Translations under genes and position numbers: made by a program
Shown here: positions 55,337 through 62,329 of the stretch, in pieces
Layout: each line of letters starts with the position of its first letter
Numbering within the stretch: the stretch's first letter is position 1
From: Flavobacteriales bacterium UBA2669
Lineage (GTDB): Bacteria > Bacteroidota > Bacteroidia > Flavobacteriales_E > Vicingaceae
Direction of reading: 5' to 3'
DNA: 64,000 nucleotides
NCBI GenBank assembly: GCA_002359215.1
Contig: DEMN01000001.1
Location: 1 to 64,000, forward strand
Notes under the pieces: model-generated
Told to the model about the DNA's origin: nothing
Database searches by the model: none
The model's input: only the letters and a program-made list of their open reading frames with translations

Positions 55337-56354
55337 ATTTAAAGACACCTCTATTAGTAATATAGTTTTTCATAGAATTGACAATGAAGATGGTAAATCT
55401 TTTTTAAGTGAGTCTGAGTATAGTATTAATCAAGAAGAAGAAGAAGTTTTAAAAACTATTTTTTTAAAACCTTTTACCTCTAGTCTATCTACTTTTGAAT
55501 TTGACCATCCTGTTGATTTAAGTTTAAACAGCCTATTTAAATTAGCAAAAGATAATTATGCAGATGAAGACTTTTATAATTCATCTCTTAATATCTACAA
55601 ACACTTAAAATCAGTATCTAAACATCCAAATATAAATGGTGGAGACTTATTTATAATAAAATATGACGATGTTAAAATTAATAATTCTTTTCACCAAGCA
55701 TTAGGAATATATAAGATTGAAAACAAGCAAAATTTTATAGAAACCTCTTTAATAAAAAATGGGAAAAAGAATCTCAATTTTAAAAAAGGTATAGGGCAAG
55801 GAAAGATAGATAAGGCATGTTTAATAATTTTTACAGAAGAACCTTATACCATCTTTATTATTGATAAAGGTAATGTAGAGACTGAATATTGGCAAAACGA
55901 TTTTATAAATGCCCGTTTAAAGAATGACCATATTAACAGTACTTCTCAATTTATGTCATTAACTAAAACGTATGTTACTGAACAATTTCCTAATGATTAC
56001 AAAACATCAAAAACTGACCAAATTGACTTATTAAACCGTTCAATAGAATATTTTAAAACAAATGATACATTTGATAAGCATACATTTGAAAGTGATGTAC
56101 TACAGGATGATAGTGTAATAGAATCGTTTAGAAACTTTGATAAGCTATATAAAGAAGAAAATAATATAGCATTATCAGATAATTTTGAAATTTCATCCCA
56201 AGCTGTAAAAAAACAGGCAAGGATATTTAAAAGTGTTTTGAAATTAGATAAAAACTTCCATGTCTATATTCATGGAGATAAAAATTTAATAGAGCAGGGT
56301 GTAGAAAAAGATGGTCGTAAGTATTATAAGATATATTTTAAGGAAGAAAGTTAA
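55329..56354 (+). CDS. NdpA-type nucleoid-associated protein (PF04245)
   Basis: A 341-aa protein matching the 37-kDa nucleoid-associated family (PF04245) from end to end: KDTSISNIVFHRIDNEDG at the start, HPNINGGDLFIIKYDDV, the GQGKIDKACLIIF strand, YWQNDFINARLKND, then KTSKTDQIDLLNRSIEYFK and the family-typical end QAVKKQARIFKSVLKLDKNF and HVYIHGDKNLIEQG. Members bind DNA and occur both as housekeeping genes and in defence contexts. Here it closes an overlapping three-gene operon with a membrane protein and an unknown protein. Confidence 0.88.
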   Translation: MIEFKDTSISNIVFHRIDNEDGKSFLSESEYSINQEEEEVLKTIFLKPFTSSLSTFEFDHPVDLSLNSLFKLAKDNYADEDFYNSSLNIYKHLKSVSKHPNINGGDLFIIKYDDVKINNSFHQALGIYKIENKQNFIETSLIKNGKKNLNFKKGIGQGKIDKACLIIFTEEPYTIFIIDKGNVETEYWQNDFINARLKNDHINSTSQFMSLTKTYVTEQFPNDYKTSKTDQIDLLNRSIEYFKTNDTFDKHTFESDVLQDDSVIESFRNFDKLYKEENNIALSDNFEISSQAVKKQARIFKSVLKLDKNFHVYIHGDKNLIEQGVEKDGRKYYKIYFKEES

Positions 56355-56394
56355 TCGTTTAATATGATTCCCTTCTCCATATATAAAGTTTCGA

Positions 56395-56402
56395 TATTTT
56401 TG
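56395..56402 (+). promoter_or_regulatory. TAnnTTTG promoter element
   Basis: TATTTTTG, 31 nt before the ATG at 56434, showing that this gene is transcribed separately from the NdpA operon. Confidence 0.4.
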
Positions 56403-56433
56403 TCACACCAAAATACAAAAAATAAGAAATAGA

Positions 56434-56886
56434 ATGCCTCAACTATTCAATATATTACTATTGATAACATCCATTTTAATGGTTGATGTACCCAAAGCAA
56501 TAGACGACTGTCCACCCAATTTCAAAACAAGCTGTTCTCGAGTGCAATTAGAAGGCTTTTGGTACTATGCAGATGCTCCCAATAACACCATATTAAGAAA
56601 CCCTCATCAAGTAGGTGAGCAAATAGCAGATTTAGGAATAATGATTAACTATGACATAAAATGGCAAGACGGCTGCAACCACGACCTCATAGTAAAACAA
56701 GTTTATTTTGATGAAAAAGTACCCAATTCAGCAAGAAACGCTCACATCTTTTACCCCGGAGAAGTTATCCATCACCAAGTAACAGCTGTTTGGGCAGACT
56801 CTATAAAATACAAAGTAACCATAAAAGGCATTACCACCTGCGAACAAACTCTTTACCGAGTACCCAAAGAACTTTATGACGAGTAA
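56434..56886 (+). CDS. Small secreted cysteine-containing protein
   Basis: A 150-aa protein with a hydrophobic N-terminus (about residues 4-17) that is a probable signal peptide. The mature part has four cysteines (DDCPPNFKTSCSR, DGCNHD, TTCEQT), likely two disulfides, and an all-beta pattern (FWYYADAP, IMINYDIKW, IVKQVYFDE, YKVTIKG). The coding strand is rich in A and C, like the body of the Rhs gene and unlike the neighbouring NdpA operon. No family was recognised. Confidence 0.68.
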   Translation: MPQLFNILLLITSILMVDVPKAIDDCPPNFKTSCSRVQLEGFWYYADAPNNTILRNPHQVGEQIADLGIMINYDIKWQDGCNHDLIVKQVYFDEKVPNSARNAHIFYPGEVIHHQVTAVWADSIKYKVTIKGITTCEQTLYRVPKELYDE

Positions 56887-56950
56887 ATCTTATAGTATAT
56901 TTCCTAAGCTACCTTAAAACAATATTTCATTACTAAAAAACAAATTAAGT

Positions 56951-57484
56951 ATGAATGAAACAATCTCCCAACCAAAAAAAATAACAGCGATTATTTCTAC
57001 AAAAAAAGCCAATGACCTTTATGGCTCCATAGCAGAGATACTTGTTGTCAATCTCTTTCAGGAACTTGGGTTTAATGTACATCGTTCAGGAATGGAATAT
57101 GCCTTTCCTGCTTTAGGAAATTTACAAAAATTAAATGCAGATAAAGATATCGCTAACCATATCAGACACTATCCCGACTTTATTTTACAACGAAAATCAG
57201 ATAAGAAAGTATTTTTAGCCGAAGTTAAATACAGTTCTAAAAATACCTATAGACTAGAGGAACAATATGAAAAACAATATGGAGATTATCCATTTCCAGG
57301 AGCGTATATCATCTTTATAGGAAAAACCAGAATTGTTGCCAAAAAAGTATCCGAGATAAAAGATAACGGCAATAAATTCAACCTTATCTCTGATATTACG
57401 GACTTTGAGTGTCATACAGCCGATAAGATAAAAATCATTAAAAAATATGTGGAATTAGCCGGTCATATATTCACCACTTTATAA
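56951..57484 (+). CDS. PD-(D/E)XK nuclease-like protein
   Basis: A 177-aa protein with the core of a restriction-endonuclease-like fold. A first helix carries E29 (YGSIAEILVVNLFQELGF), then RHYPDFIL with D76, and 14 residues later AEVKYSS with E91 and K93, giving the D-x14-E-x-K catalytic arrangement. The following YPFPGAYIIFIGKTR strand completes the sheet. There is no partner methylase or helicase nearby, so it may be an orphan nuclease, a repair factor or a defence gene. Confidence 0.72.
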   Translation: MNETISQPKKITAIISTKKANDLYGSIAEILVVNLFQELGFNVHRSGMEYAFPALGNLQKLNADKDIANHIRHYPDFILQRKSDKKVFLAEVKYSSKNTYRLEEQYEKQYGDYPFPGAYIIFIGKTRIVAKKVSEIKDNGNKFNLISDITDFECHTADKIKIIKKYVELAGHIFTTL

Positions 57485-57529
57485 GGGTAAGTCAATGACT
57501 TCGTTTTTTTCATTTAGTATTTAGTTAAG

Positions 57530-57537
57530 TATCTTTG
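57530..57537 (+). promoter_or_regulatory. TAnnTTTG promoter element
   Basis: TATCTTTG, 29 nt before the ATG of the 92-aa gene. Confidence 0.4.
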
Positions 57538-57566
57538 AATTACTTAAATCACTTAAGATGTAGTAA

Positions 57567-57845
57567 ATGAAAATACAGGTCTTTAATAAAAACAGTGAAG
57601 AACGAGTAAAAGAAGGTCACTACAAAATAACCATAGAAGGCTCTTTCATAGACTTTATGTCTGTATGGACATTTAAAAACGAATATAAGCTTCCTGACAA
57701 TACCAAAGAGCAAAATGAGTTGGATAGCAAAGAAATGAATTTTAAGTACGGAGCATACCCTTATAAATGCTTGATAGAAAAAGAAGATCCGCTAGCCGTT
57801 TCTCTACATCCGGTAGAACAAATGGAAGATTACTACGACATATAA
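57567..57845 (+). CDS. Hypothetical 92-aa protein
   Basis: A short soluble protein with no signal peptide or membrane segment and no recognised family. The segments MKIQVFNKNSEERVKEGHY, KITIEGSFIDFMSVWTF and FKYGAYPYKCLIEKEDP suggest a small alpha/beta fold. It has its own TAnnTTTG promoter and codon use like its neighbours. It is the last plus-strand gene before the minus-strand phage-like cluster, nine bases from the convergent 57-aa gene. Confidence 0.62.
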   Translation: MKIQVFNKNSEERVKEGHYKITIEGSFIDFMSVWTFKNEYKLPDNTKEQNELDSKEMNFKYGAYPYKCLIEKEDPLAVSLHPVEQMEDYYDI

Positions 57846-57853
57846 AATAACCA

Positions 57854-58027
57854 TTAACTTAAATAAGCCAATACTGCCTGTTTTAACACAACATCTCCCT
57901 GTCCGTCATTAAGAGCTGAGTAAAGCATCACAACAAAAGGCATAGGCACATCATCTTGAGTATATTTAATTCCTATCTTTTTTACATTATCTTTCTCCTG
58001 AACAACAACTTTATGAATCTCTATCAT
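57854..58027 (-). CDS. 57-aa hypothetical protein, last gene of the phage-like cluster
   Basis: A short frame: MIEIHKVVVQEKDNVKKIGI, then KYTQDDVPMPFVVMLYSALN and a DGQGDVVLKQAVLAYLS end. It has no membrane helix. The protein-like composition, clean ends and its place at the 3' end of the minus-strand cluster support coding. Shine-Dalgarno sequence is weak, as usual in this phylum. Function not recognised. Confidence 0.6.
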   Translation of the reverse strand: MIEIHKVVVQEKDNVKKIGIKYTQDDVPMPFVVMLYSALNDGQGDVVLKQAVLAYLS

Positions 58028-58039
58028 GGCACAAATGAT

Positions 58040-58176
58040 TTAATAAACCTCAGGGAACCCTCCTGACAATAATACTTTAACCATTCCTGTCGCTCCTGCC
58101 GGTTTTGAAGTTAAAGCTTTAGCAATAGTTTTCGGCTATCTGTAAGCAAGTACCAAAAGCCAGACGATATGCAGAA
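58040..58176 (-). pseudogene. Possible frameshifted small gene
   Basis: Two overlapping frames together read as one coherent short protein: one gives NNSAYRLAFGTCLQIAENYC then stop, and the other KTIAKALTSKPAGATGMVKV and LLSGGFPEVY before its stop at 58040. A single base shift near 58130 would join them. No clear start codon remains, and the left part overlaps the end of the 138-aa gene. It is either a broken gene or a sequencing slip. Confidence 0.4.
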
Positions 58177-58593
58177 TTATTGTATTTGAGCCGTTTTATA
58201 ATACTGAACCCGAAGCGTATGAATTTTACCCTCTTCGATACCAATCACCTTAAAATTAGTAAGACTTGTTTTACCGAACAGTTCCAATACATCCCCATCA
58301 CCAAAAGCTTGTCCTGAAATAGGCGTAGGAGCAGTTCCATTTTTCTTATACCTTAAAGCCCTTGTTTTGTTAGTAACAGAGGCATCCACCTCAAAGGAAA
58401 TAGTAGCCGATATGGCATCTTGAGGAACTTTTAATACTTTAGCTTCGCTGTCATTTACATTCAGATCTTCATATCCGCCATTATTTTCATCAATAGGAAT
58501 ACGTCCCCGTTCTCCCGAAGTCCATAGAATCAGTTCTTCAAGGTAATCTTCTGTAGAAGCAAAGTTTTGATGTGGATACGGATTATTTTTCAT
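58177..58593 (-). CDS. Beta-rich protein, possible virion structural protein
   Basis: A 138-aa soluble protein without signal or membrane segment. After a charged N-terminal part, residues about 55-135 form an all-beta domain: ISATISFEVDASVTNKTRAL, RYKKNGTAPTPISGQAFGDG, DVLELFGKTSLTNFKVIGI and HTLRVQYYKTAQ. The layout recalls small beta-sandwich decoration or structural proteins of phages, but no family was recognised. An array of heptamer repeats lies directly upstream in its leader. Confidence 0.6.
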   Translation of the reverse strand: MKNNPYPHQNFASTEDYLEELILWTSGERGRIPIDENNGGYEDLNVNDSEAKVLKVPQDAISATISFEVDASVTNKTRALRYKKNGTAPTPISGQAFGDGDVLELFGKTSLTNFKVIGIEEGKIHTLRVQYYKTAQIQ

Positions 58594-58628
58594 TTTTTTG
58601 TTTATTGTTAGTAGGGATTATGCTATCC

Positions 58629-58684
58629 TCTCTATTCTCTATTCTCTATTCTCTATTCTCTGTTCTCTGTTCTCTGTTCTCTCT
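58629..58684. repeat. Tandem heptamer array
   Basis: Eight perfect-register 7-bp units on the plus strand: four TCTCTAT, three TCTCTGT and one TCTCTCT. It lies in the leader of the 138-aa gene (transcribed as purine-rich RNA), 36 bp upstream of its start codon and after the M15 peptidase stop. Confidence 0.95.
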
Positions 58685-58718
58685 TTTCTGTTCTATTAAG
58701 TTAACTTTCATTTTGCGG

Positions 58719-59252
58719 TTATGCTGCTAATATTCCCGTGCGTTCATATTCACGGTACAGACTAGCAACTGTTTTGCCTGCTAAATCCTGAAAGTGTGGT
58801 TTATCTTTAATAGAAGTCCAGCGACCACCCCATTCTAGGCCTAATGCCTCTCCCATTTGTCCAATCTTTTCCCAGTTCGGGTTGTTCCATAGCGGCTGAC
58901 CATTTTTAAACTCTACTATATCCACTGCTTTTTTGTAATTATGAGAACTTTTACCGCACTTGGCATTCGTTACAATCTTCCCAGGAGCTGTCCTCCCTTG
59001 AGCATAAAGTTTGTTTTGTTCAGCACAATCACGATAAGCAGATATTACCCTTAACTCCATTCCTATATCTCTTGCCTTAGATAATAAATGCTTGATTTTT
59101 TTTCTAAACACCGGATCCAGTGAAAGTAAAAGCAGATCAGTTTTATAGTCAAAATGTTCATAAATCTTTTTTCGAGAAAGATAAAGACCTACTCCCAATG
59201 CCACTATTCCTAAGGCAATACCTGTATACACATATTTCTTTTTAATTTCCAT
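58719..59252 (-). CDS. Membrane-anchored M15-family peptidoglycan peptidase
   Basis: A 177-aa endolysin-like peptidase with one N-terminal membrane helix (about residues 7-25). The C-terminal M15 (VanY/CwlK-type) domain has SAYRDCAEQNKLYAQGR, the zinc ligands H104 and D111 in SSHNYKKAVDIVEF, the catalytic glutamate E140 in LEWGGRW and the third ligand H153 in DKPHF. All are intact, so activity as an L-Ala-D-Glu or DD-peptidase is expected. A membrane anchor is unusual for a phage endolysin and fits a virion- or membrane-attached wall hydrolase. Confidence 0.85.
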   Translation of the reverse strand: MEIKKKYVYTGIALGIVALGVGLYLSRKKIYEHFDYKTDLLLLSLDPVFRKKIKHLLSKARDIGMELRVISAYRDCAEQNKLYAQGRTAPGKIVTNAKCGKSSHNYKKAVDIVEFKNGQPLWNNPNWEKIGQMGEALGLEWGGRWTSIKDKPHFQDLAGKTVASLYREYERTGILAA

Positions 59253-59385
59253 CTGTTTTTTTCTCTTGACAGTTACATGTTTTCTTTCTAGTTGACTGAA
59301 TAAGGTTAATACTCATGGAAATAATACTAAGCGTTAAGAATGTACCTGAAAGAATAAGGATGAGTTTACTGTGTTTATTTTCCAT
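59242..59385 (-). CDS. 47-aa single-helix membrane protein
   Basis: A short frame: MENKHSKLILILSGTFLTLS, IISMSINLIQ, then a basic STRKKTCNCQEKKTDGN tail. It has one membrane helix and a CNC motif, and its stop overlaps the ATG of the M15 peptidase by 11 nt, so it is probably co-translated. It fits the pattern of small single-helix proteins in this cluster. Confidence 0.6.
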   Translation of the reverse strand: MENKHSKLILILSGTFLTLSIISMSINLIQSTRKKTCNCQEKKTDGN

Positions 59386-59453
59386 GAGGCAATCGTTATA
59401 TCAGTTACTTGTTTTAAGGTTAATATCGGAATTGAGAACTTAAGAAGATTTTA

Positions 59454-59560
59454 TAGAACAGAGAAAATAGAAGTTAGAACAAAGAGAAAAGAAGAATATG
59501 ATACAACTGCTCTTTTCTATCTTCTTTGTTCTCTTCTCTAATATCTTACTTTTCTAAGCT
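59454..59560. repeat. Purine/pyrimidine imperfect palindrome (R2)
   Basis: A purine-rich arm (with AGAACAAAGAGAAAAGAAGA) and a pyrimidine-rich arm (with TCTTTTCTATCTTCTTTGTT) around ATGATACAACTGC. This is one member of the family of spacers also at 61117, 62822 and 63716. Confidence 0.75.
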
Positions 59561-59568
59561 CTTTCTTC

Positions 59569-60009
59569 TCAATTCACTATCAGCAATACTGTCATGATAC
59601 CCATTCCCACTCCTAATAGTAGTTTATGAGCTTTACTTCGTTTTATTTTTCTTTCCTGAAGAGTAATAGTTTTAGTTAGTATATCCATACTCTTTTGTTG
59701 GTTTTTATAAAGCAATACCATGTTGTTTATCTTTTGCTCTAAACCATCTACCAAGCTATCGTTAACCGCTATGGTTTGATTAAAAAGTTTTGCCCATTGA
59801 TGTTGTTCTACCATCAAGGAATCACACCATATCCCAGCTTCCATATATCCGGCAATTACTTTACTTTGATTAATGGTAAAGCAAAATAGAGTATCCTTAT
59901 TCAGCTCTTGTACTATCGGTGTTAAACTCCCGACCCCTTGGAGCAAGTTTTGAGAAAAACAGATATAGTTCATCGTTAGTATAATGCTCAATAGCGTTAA
60001 TCTTTTCAT
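59569..60009 (-). CDS. Spanin-like protein B, signal peptide plus coiled coil
   Basis: A 146-aa protein with a signal peptide (to about residue 19, FSQ), a polar middle with two cysteines and a glutamine-rich helical region (VNDSLVDGLEQKINNMVLLYKNQ, then DILTKTITLQERKIKRSK), and a C-terminal membrane helix (KLLLGVGMGIMTVLLIV). Its 5' end overlaps the next-upstream gene by 113 nt in another frame, as in Rz/Rz1 pairs. It is probably an envelope-spanning lysis protein, but this is inferred from layout only. Confidence 0.62.
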   Translation of the reverse strand: MKRLTLLSIILTMNYICFSQNLLQGVGSLTPIVQELNKDTLFCFTINQSKVIAGYMEAGIWCDSLMVEQHQWAKLFNQTIAVNDSLVDGLEQKINNMVLLYKNQQKSMDILTKTITLQERKIKRSKAHKLLLGVGMGIMTVLLIVN

Positions 60010-60286
60010 ACTTTAGTTGTTTTAATTCATTTATCCTTTTGGTTTTACTTACCAATAATGCTTTTAAGCTATCCTGTTTTATTTTTAGCCCTTCATGACG
60101 CTTATCCAGTTTTTTATTTTTCCATAAAAGGGTATCGTTTTGAGCTTTGAGTAGCATCAGTTCTTCTTTGTACACCCTTAAGGTTTTCTCCTTATTTTCA
60201 TTAAAAAAATAGACTCCTGTCAGCACAGCACCTATAACTAGCATTACAATTACTTTACAGTTATTCATAGCATTAGGGCATATCAT
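59897..60286 (-). CDS. Spanin-like protein A, membrane helix plus coiled coil
   Basis: About 129 aa from the ATG at 60286 (MICPNAMNNCK); an earlier in-frame ATG at 60328 would add 14 charged residues inside the preceding gene. A single N-terminal membrane helix (VIVMLVIGAVLTGVYFF) is followed by a long coiled coil (KTLRVYKEELMLLKAQNDTL, LKIKQDSLKALLVSKTKRIN) and an HYTNDELYLFFSKLAP end. This is the architecture of an inner-membrane spanin (Rz type). Its 3' 113 nt encode the start of the neighbouring protein in another frame. Confidence 0.65.
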   Translation of the reverse strand: MICPNAMNNCKVIVMLVIGAVLTGVYFFNENKEKTLRVYKEELMLLKAQNDTLLWKNKKLDKRHEGLKIKQDSLKALLVSKTKRINELKQLKYEKINAIEHYTNDELYLFFSKLAPRGREFNTDSTRAE

Positions 60287-60671
60287 GAAACCTGTCGTAA
60301 TACCCTCTTGTTGACGCTTCTTTTTCAATTACCGAGTTAATGCGTAGTTTTTTCCCGATGTAGGTAGTTAACCCTTCCAAAATGAGTTTATGAAACACCA
60401 GTGCAAATACAAAAGATTGAAACAAACATTCTATTTGATTTAATTGATAACCTCTGATAAAGTAAATAGCAATGCCGTAAAGCAAGCCGATAATAGCTAC
60501 CCTGTATTTGGTTTTCGATGATATACAGGTTATCTTTTTGATACCCCCTTTTACCTTGTGGTGATTACACCCATAAGCAATGATGATAAAAGTGATGATG
60601 TACGTCCAATCCAGTTCATTCACGTAGGAGCTAAGCTGATTCCATATTGTTATAATGATTGTTACATTCAT
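60273..60671 (-). CDS. Holin-like membrane protein
   Basis: A 132-aa protein with three predicted membrane helices (about residues 22-36, 55-71 and 82-98), a short basic loop between the first two, and a charged cytosolic C-terminus (EKEASTRGYYDRFHDMP). Size and topology fit a class of phage holins. It lies just upstream of the overlapping spanin-like genes and overlaps the first by about 14 nt. Identification as holin is by size, topology and position, not by homology. Confidence 0.6.
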   Translation of the reverse strand: MNVTIIITIWNQLSSYVNELDWTYIITFIIIAYGCNHHKVKGGIKKITCISSKTKYRVAIIGLLYGIAIYFIRGYQLNQIECLFQSFVFALVFHKLILEGLTTYIGKKLRINSVIEKEASTRGYYDRFHDMP

Positions 60672-60712
60672 AAATTTTAGTTTAGTTATTATTTATTTAG
60701 TTGTTATTATGT

Positions 60713-61087
60713 TTATCCCGGAAAAACAATGTTTTCTAATGCGGTTAAGTTTGCCCGCCCCAAAATCTTTTTTTCATTGATTTTTCCATAAAATTTTAGC
60801 ATGCGTTTCTCCTTACTTTTATTGAGTTGTTGCCCATGATTCGGTAATACCGGCATTATCCATGTATAAGCTGTTAGCAGTTCCAAATCACTGTACCTCA
60901 GTTTTTGTAACTCTTTTTTAATTGCTTCTCTATCTATCTTTTTTTGCTTCTTATCGGCAGCTTCCTTCCATTTTTTCAGCAACCACCGGATTAATGTATT
61001 TTTTCCAATTGGAGTATTTGCAAAAGCCAAATAACCCACACCTGCAAAAACAGATATCCCGAAAAGTGTTATGGCTACTTTTTTCAT
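60713..61087 (-). CDS. Single-helix membrane protein with lysine-rich domain
   Basis: A 124-aa protein with one N-terminal membrane helix (about residues 4-24) and a lysine-rich segment (WLLKKWKEAADKKQKKIDRE), then a small helical domain (LRYSDLELLTAYTWIMPV) and NEKKILGRANLTALENIVF. No family recognised. It shares the N-terminal helix plus cytosolic or periplasmic domain plan used throughout this cluster. Confidence 0.6.
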   Translation of the reverse strand: MKKVAITLFGISVFAGVGYLAFANTPIGKNTLIRWLLKKWKEAADKKQKKIDREAIKKELQKLRYSDLELLTAYTWIMPVLPNHGQQLNKSKEKRMLKFYGKINEKKILGRANLTALENIVFPG

Positions 61088-61116
61088 TTTTTTTAGTTGT
61101 TAATTATTTATCAATT

Positions 61117-61250
61117 AGAACAGAGAGAAGAAAAAAGAGAAGAGAAAAAAGAGAACTGTACTATACAACTTCTAACTTCTCTTGTCTATCTTCTTTTTCT
61201 ACCTTCTAATTTCTTTGTTCTTTTTTTCTGTTTACTGTTCTCCATCCTAT
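61117..61250. repeat. Purine/pyrimidine imperfect palindrome (R3)
   Basis: Purine arm from 61117, central TGTACTATACAACTTCT at 61157-61173, then a pyrimidine arm. The centre and the following CTTCTCTT-TCTAT are nearly identical to R6 at 63743, 2.6 kb away. Confidence 0.8.
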
Positions 61251-61264
61251 TATCACCTCAAGCA

Positions 61265-61465
61265 TTACCGGTTAAGTTGACCCATTTTTTCCATGTTCTT
61301 CACCACTCCACGCACTCCAAAAACGATAAGCGTGATAACAAAAGCAGTTCCTACAGCATACATAGAAGTTTTTCTTAAGGTCTGGTCGGTCATGGTGATT
61401 TTGATATCTGTTTTTAATCCGTCATCACTTAATACATTGTCCAAATAATCTTTTATCGTTGCCAT
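61265..61465 (-). CDS. 66-aa single-helix membrane protein
   Basis: A short protein with a polar N-terminal 30 residues (ATIKDYLDNVLSDDG, then TDIKITMTDQTLRK) and one membrane helix (MYAVGTAFVITLIVFGVRGVV). It ends one base before the upstream gene's stop region. No family recognised. Similar small helix proteins occupy most slots in this cluster. Confidence 0.6.
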   Translation of the reverse strand: MATIKDYLDNVLSDDGLKTDIKITMTDQTLRKTSMYAVGTAFVITLIVFGVRGVVKNMEKMGQLNR

Positions 61466-61466
61466 A

Positions 61467-61859
61467 TTATTTCTTTTTTAATTGTTCTATATCCGTCTGG
61501 GAAACTGTAGTTTTTCCTAGTAGTTTCTTGACTGCTGCCTGAGTCATATCACCATACTTTCCATCTACTCCGTCTTTATTACTTCCGGTCTTCCCTAAGT
61601 CAGCTCCCAAGACATGTAATATTTTCTGTAAGACAGTTACCTTGTTTCCGCAGCTACCGTGTTTTAAGGGAAAACTATCATCGTACTTACAAAATCCTGA
61701 AGAGGAGGAAGAGGCGGAACTGCTGCTTTGTTCTCCGGGATTGTTTTCTTTTTTCTTGTTAAAATAGAAATAAGCTCCCGTTCCCAGCCCTGCCAGTAAC
61801 AAAATACCTCCTGCTATCCAAAGAAGTTGATTGTCTATTTTAAATGTATCTGTAGCCAT
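61467..61859 (-). CDS. Membrane-anchored peptidoglycan-binding domain protein
   Basis: A 130-aa protein: one membrane helix (about residues 10-30), a Ser-rich linker, then a peptidoglycan-binding-like domain with PLKHGSCGNKVTVLQKILHV and KDGVDGKYGDMTQAAVKKLL. The G-x-x-V-x-x-L-Q and D-G-x-x-G-x-x-T motifs are those of PF01471. It would tether the membrane to the wall or guide a lytic partner. Confidence 0.75.
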   Translation of the reverse strand: MATDTFKIDNQLLWIAGGILLLAGLGTGAYFYFNKKKENNPGEQSSSSASSSSSGFCKYDDSFPLKHGSCGNKVTVLQKILHVLGADLGKTGSNKDGVDGKYGDMTQAAVKKLLGKTTVSQTDIEQLKKK

Positions 61860-61879
61860 TTGTCTTGTTATTCATTATT

Positions 61880-61920
61880 CATTATTTGTTCTATCTTCTG
61901 TCTTCCGACTTCTCAATTTC
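61880..61920. repeat. Pyrimidine-rich spacer (R4)
   Basis: A TTCT-rich tract (TTCTATCTTCTGTCTTCC...) in the spacer between two minus-strand genes. It is the half-site version of the purine/pyrimidine palindrome family. Confidence 0.5.
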
Positions 61921-62328
61921 TTATTCGTCAATGATTACTGCATCTTCACGAACATACCCTTCATTTTTTCCATTAACCGGCACTGTTAAACTGATCTTGT
62001 ACCAGTAATAACCATCTTCACCTTTTACTCTTTCCAAGATGCTCCCCACCGGATTAGTGTTTACCTTTTTGATTAAGTTATGTGAAAAATCAAACCTTCC
62101 CCAATTCTCATTATCCACCTTTGGAGAACTACGAACATTGGCATATCCTTCTGCTCCATAGCTGACTGTTTTGGTAAGGAGTTTTTCTTCTTCCTTTTCC
62201 TTTTGTTTACTGCTACTGGTAGTATATCCCTTTTTTTTGAAATACCTGTAAGCACCATATCCTGCTCCGGAGAGTACCACCGTAGCAATTGTTCCTATCA
62301 GTAAGTATTTTTTCGTTTTTGCATCCAT
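61921..62328 (-). CDS. Membrane-anchored SH3-like protein
   Basis: A 135-aa protein with one membrane helix (about residues 8-28), a lysine-rich linker and a bacterial SH3-type domain: GYANVRSSPKVDNENWGRFD, VGSILERVKGEDGYYWYKIS and EGYVREDAVIIDE. Such domains bind cell-wall peptides. It overlaps nothing but lies one base from the next upstream gene, so it is in the same transcript. Confidence 0.75.
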   Translation of the reverse strand: MDAKTKKYLLIGTIATVVLSGAGYGAYRYFKKKGYTTSSSKQKEKEEEKLLTKTVSYGAEGYANVRSSPKVDNENWGRFDFSHNLIKKVNTNPVGSILERVKGEDGYYWYKISLTVPVNGKNEGYVREDAVIIDE

Positions 62329-62329
62329 G

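Noticed and set aside
53698..56354. Calling the operon Kiwa
   Set aside because: The DNA-binding member matches NdpA (PF04245), not KwaB (DUF4868); only the layout is alike.
58629..58684. CRISPR array
   Set aside because: Units are only 7 bp with no spacers; a simple tandem repeat.
60922..61378. Plus-strand frames opposite the phage-like cluster
   Set aside because: Low-complexity Ser/Phe/Arg text from the purine/pyrimidine repeats and antisense of real genes.
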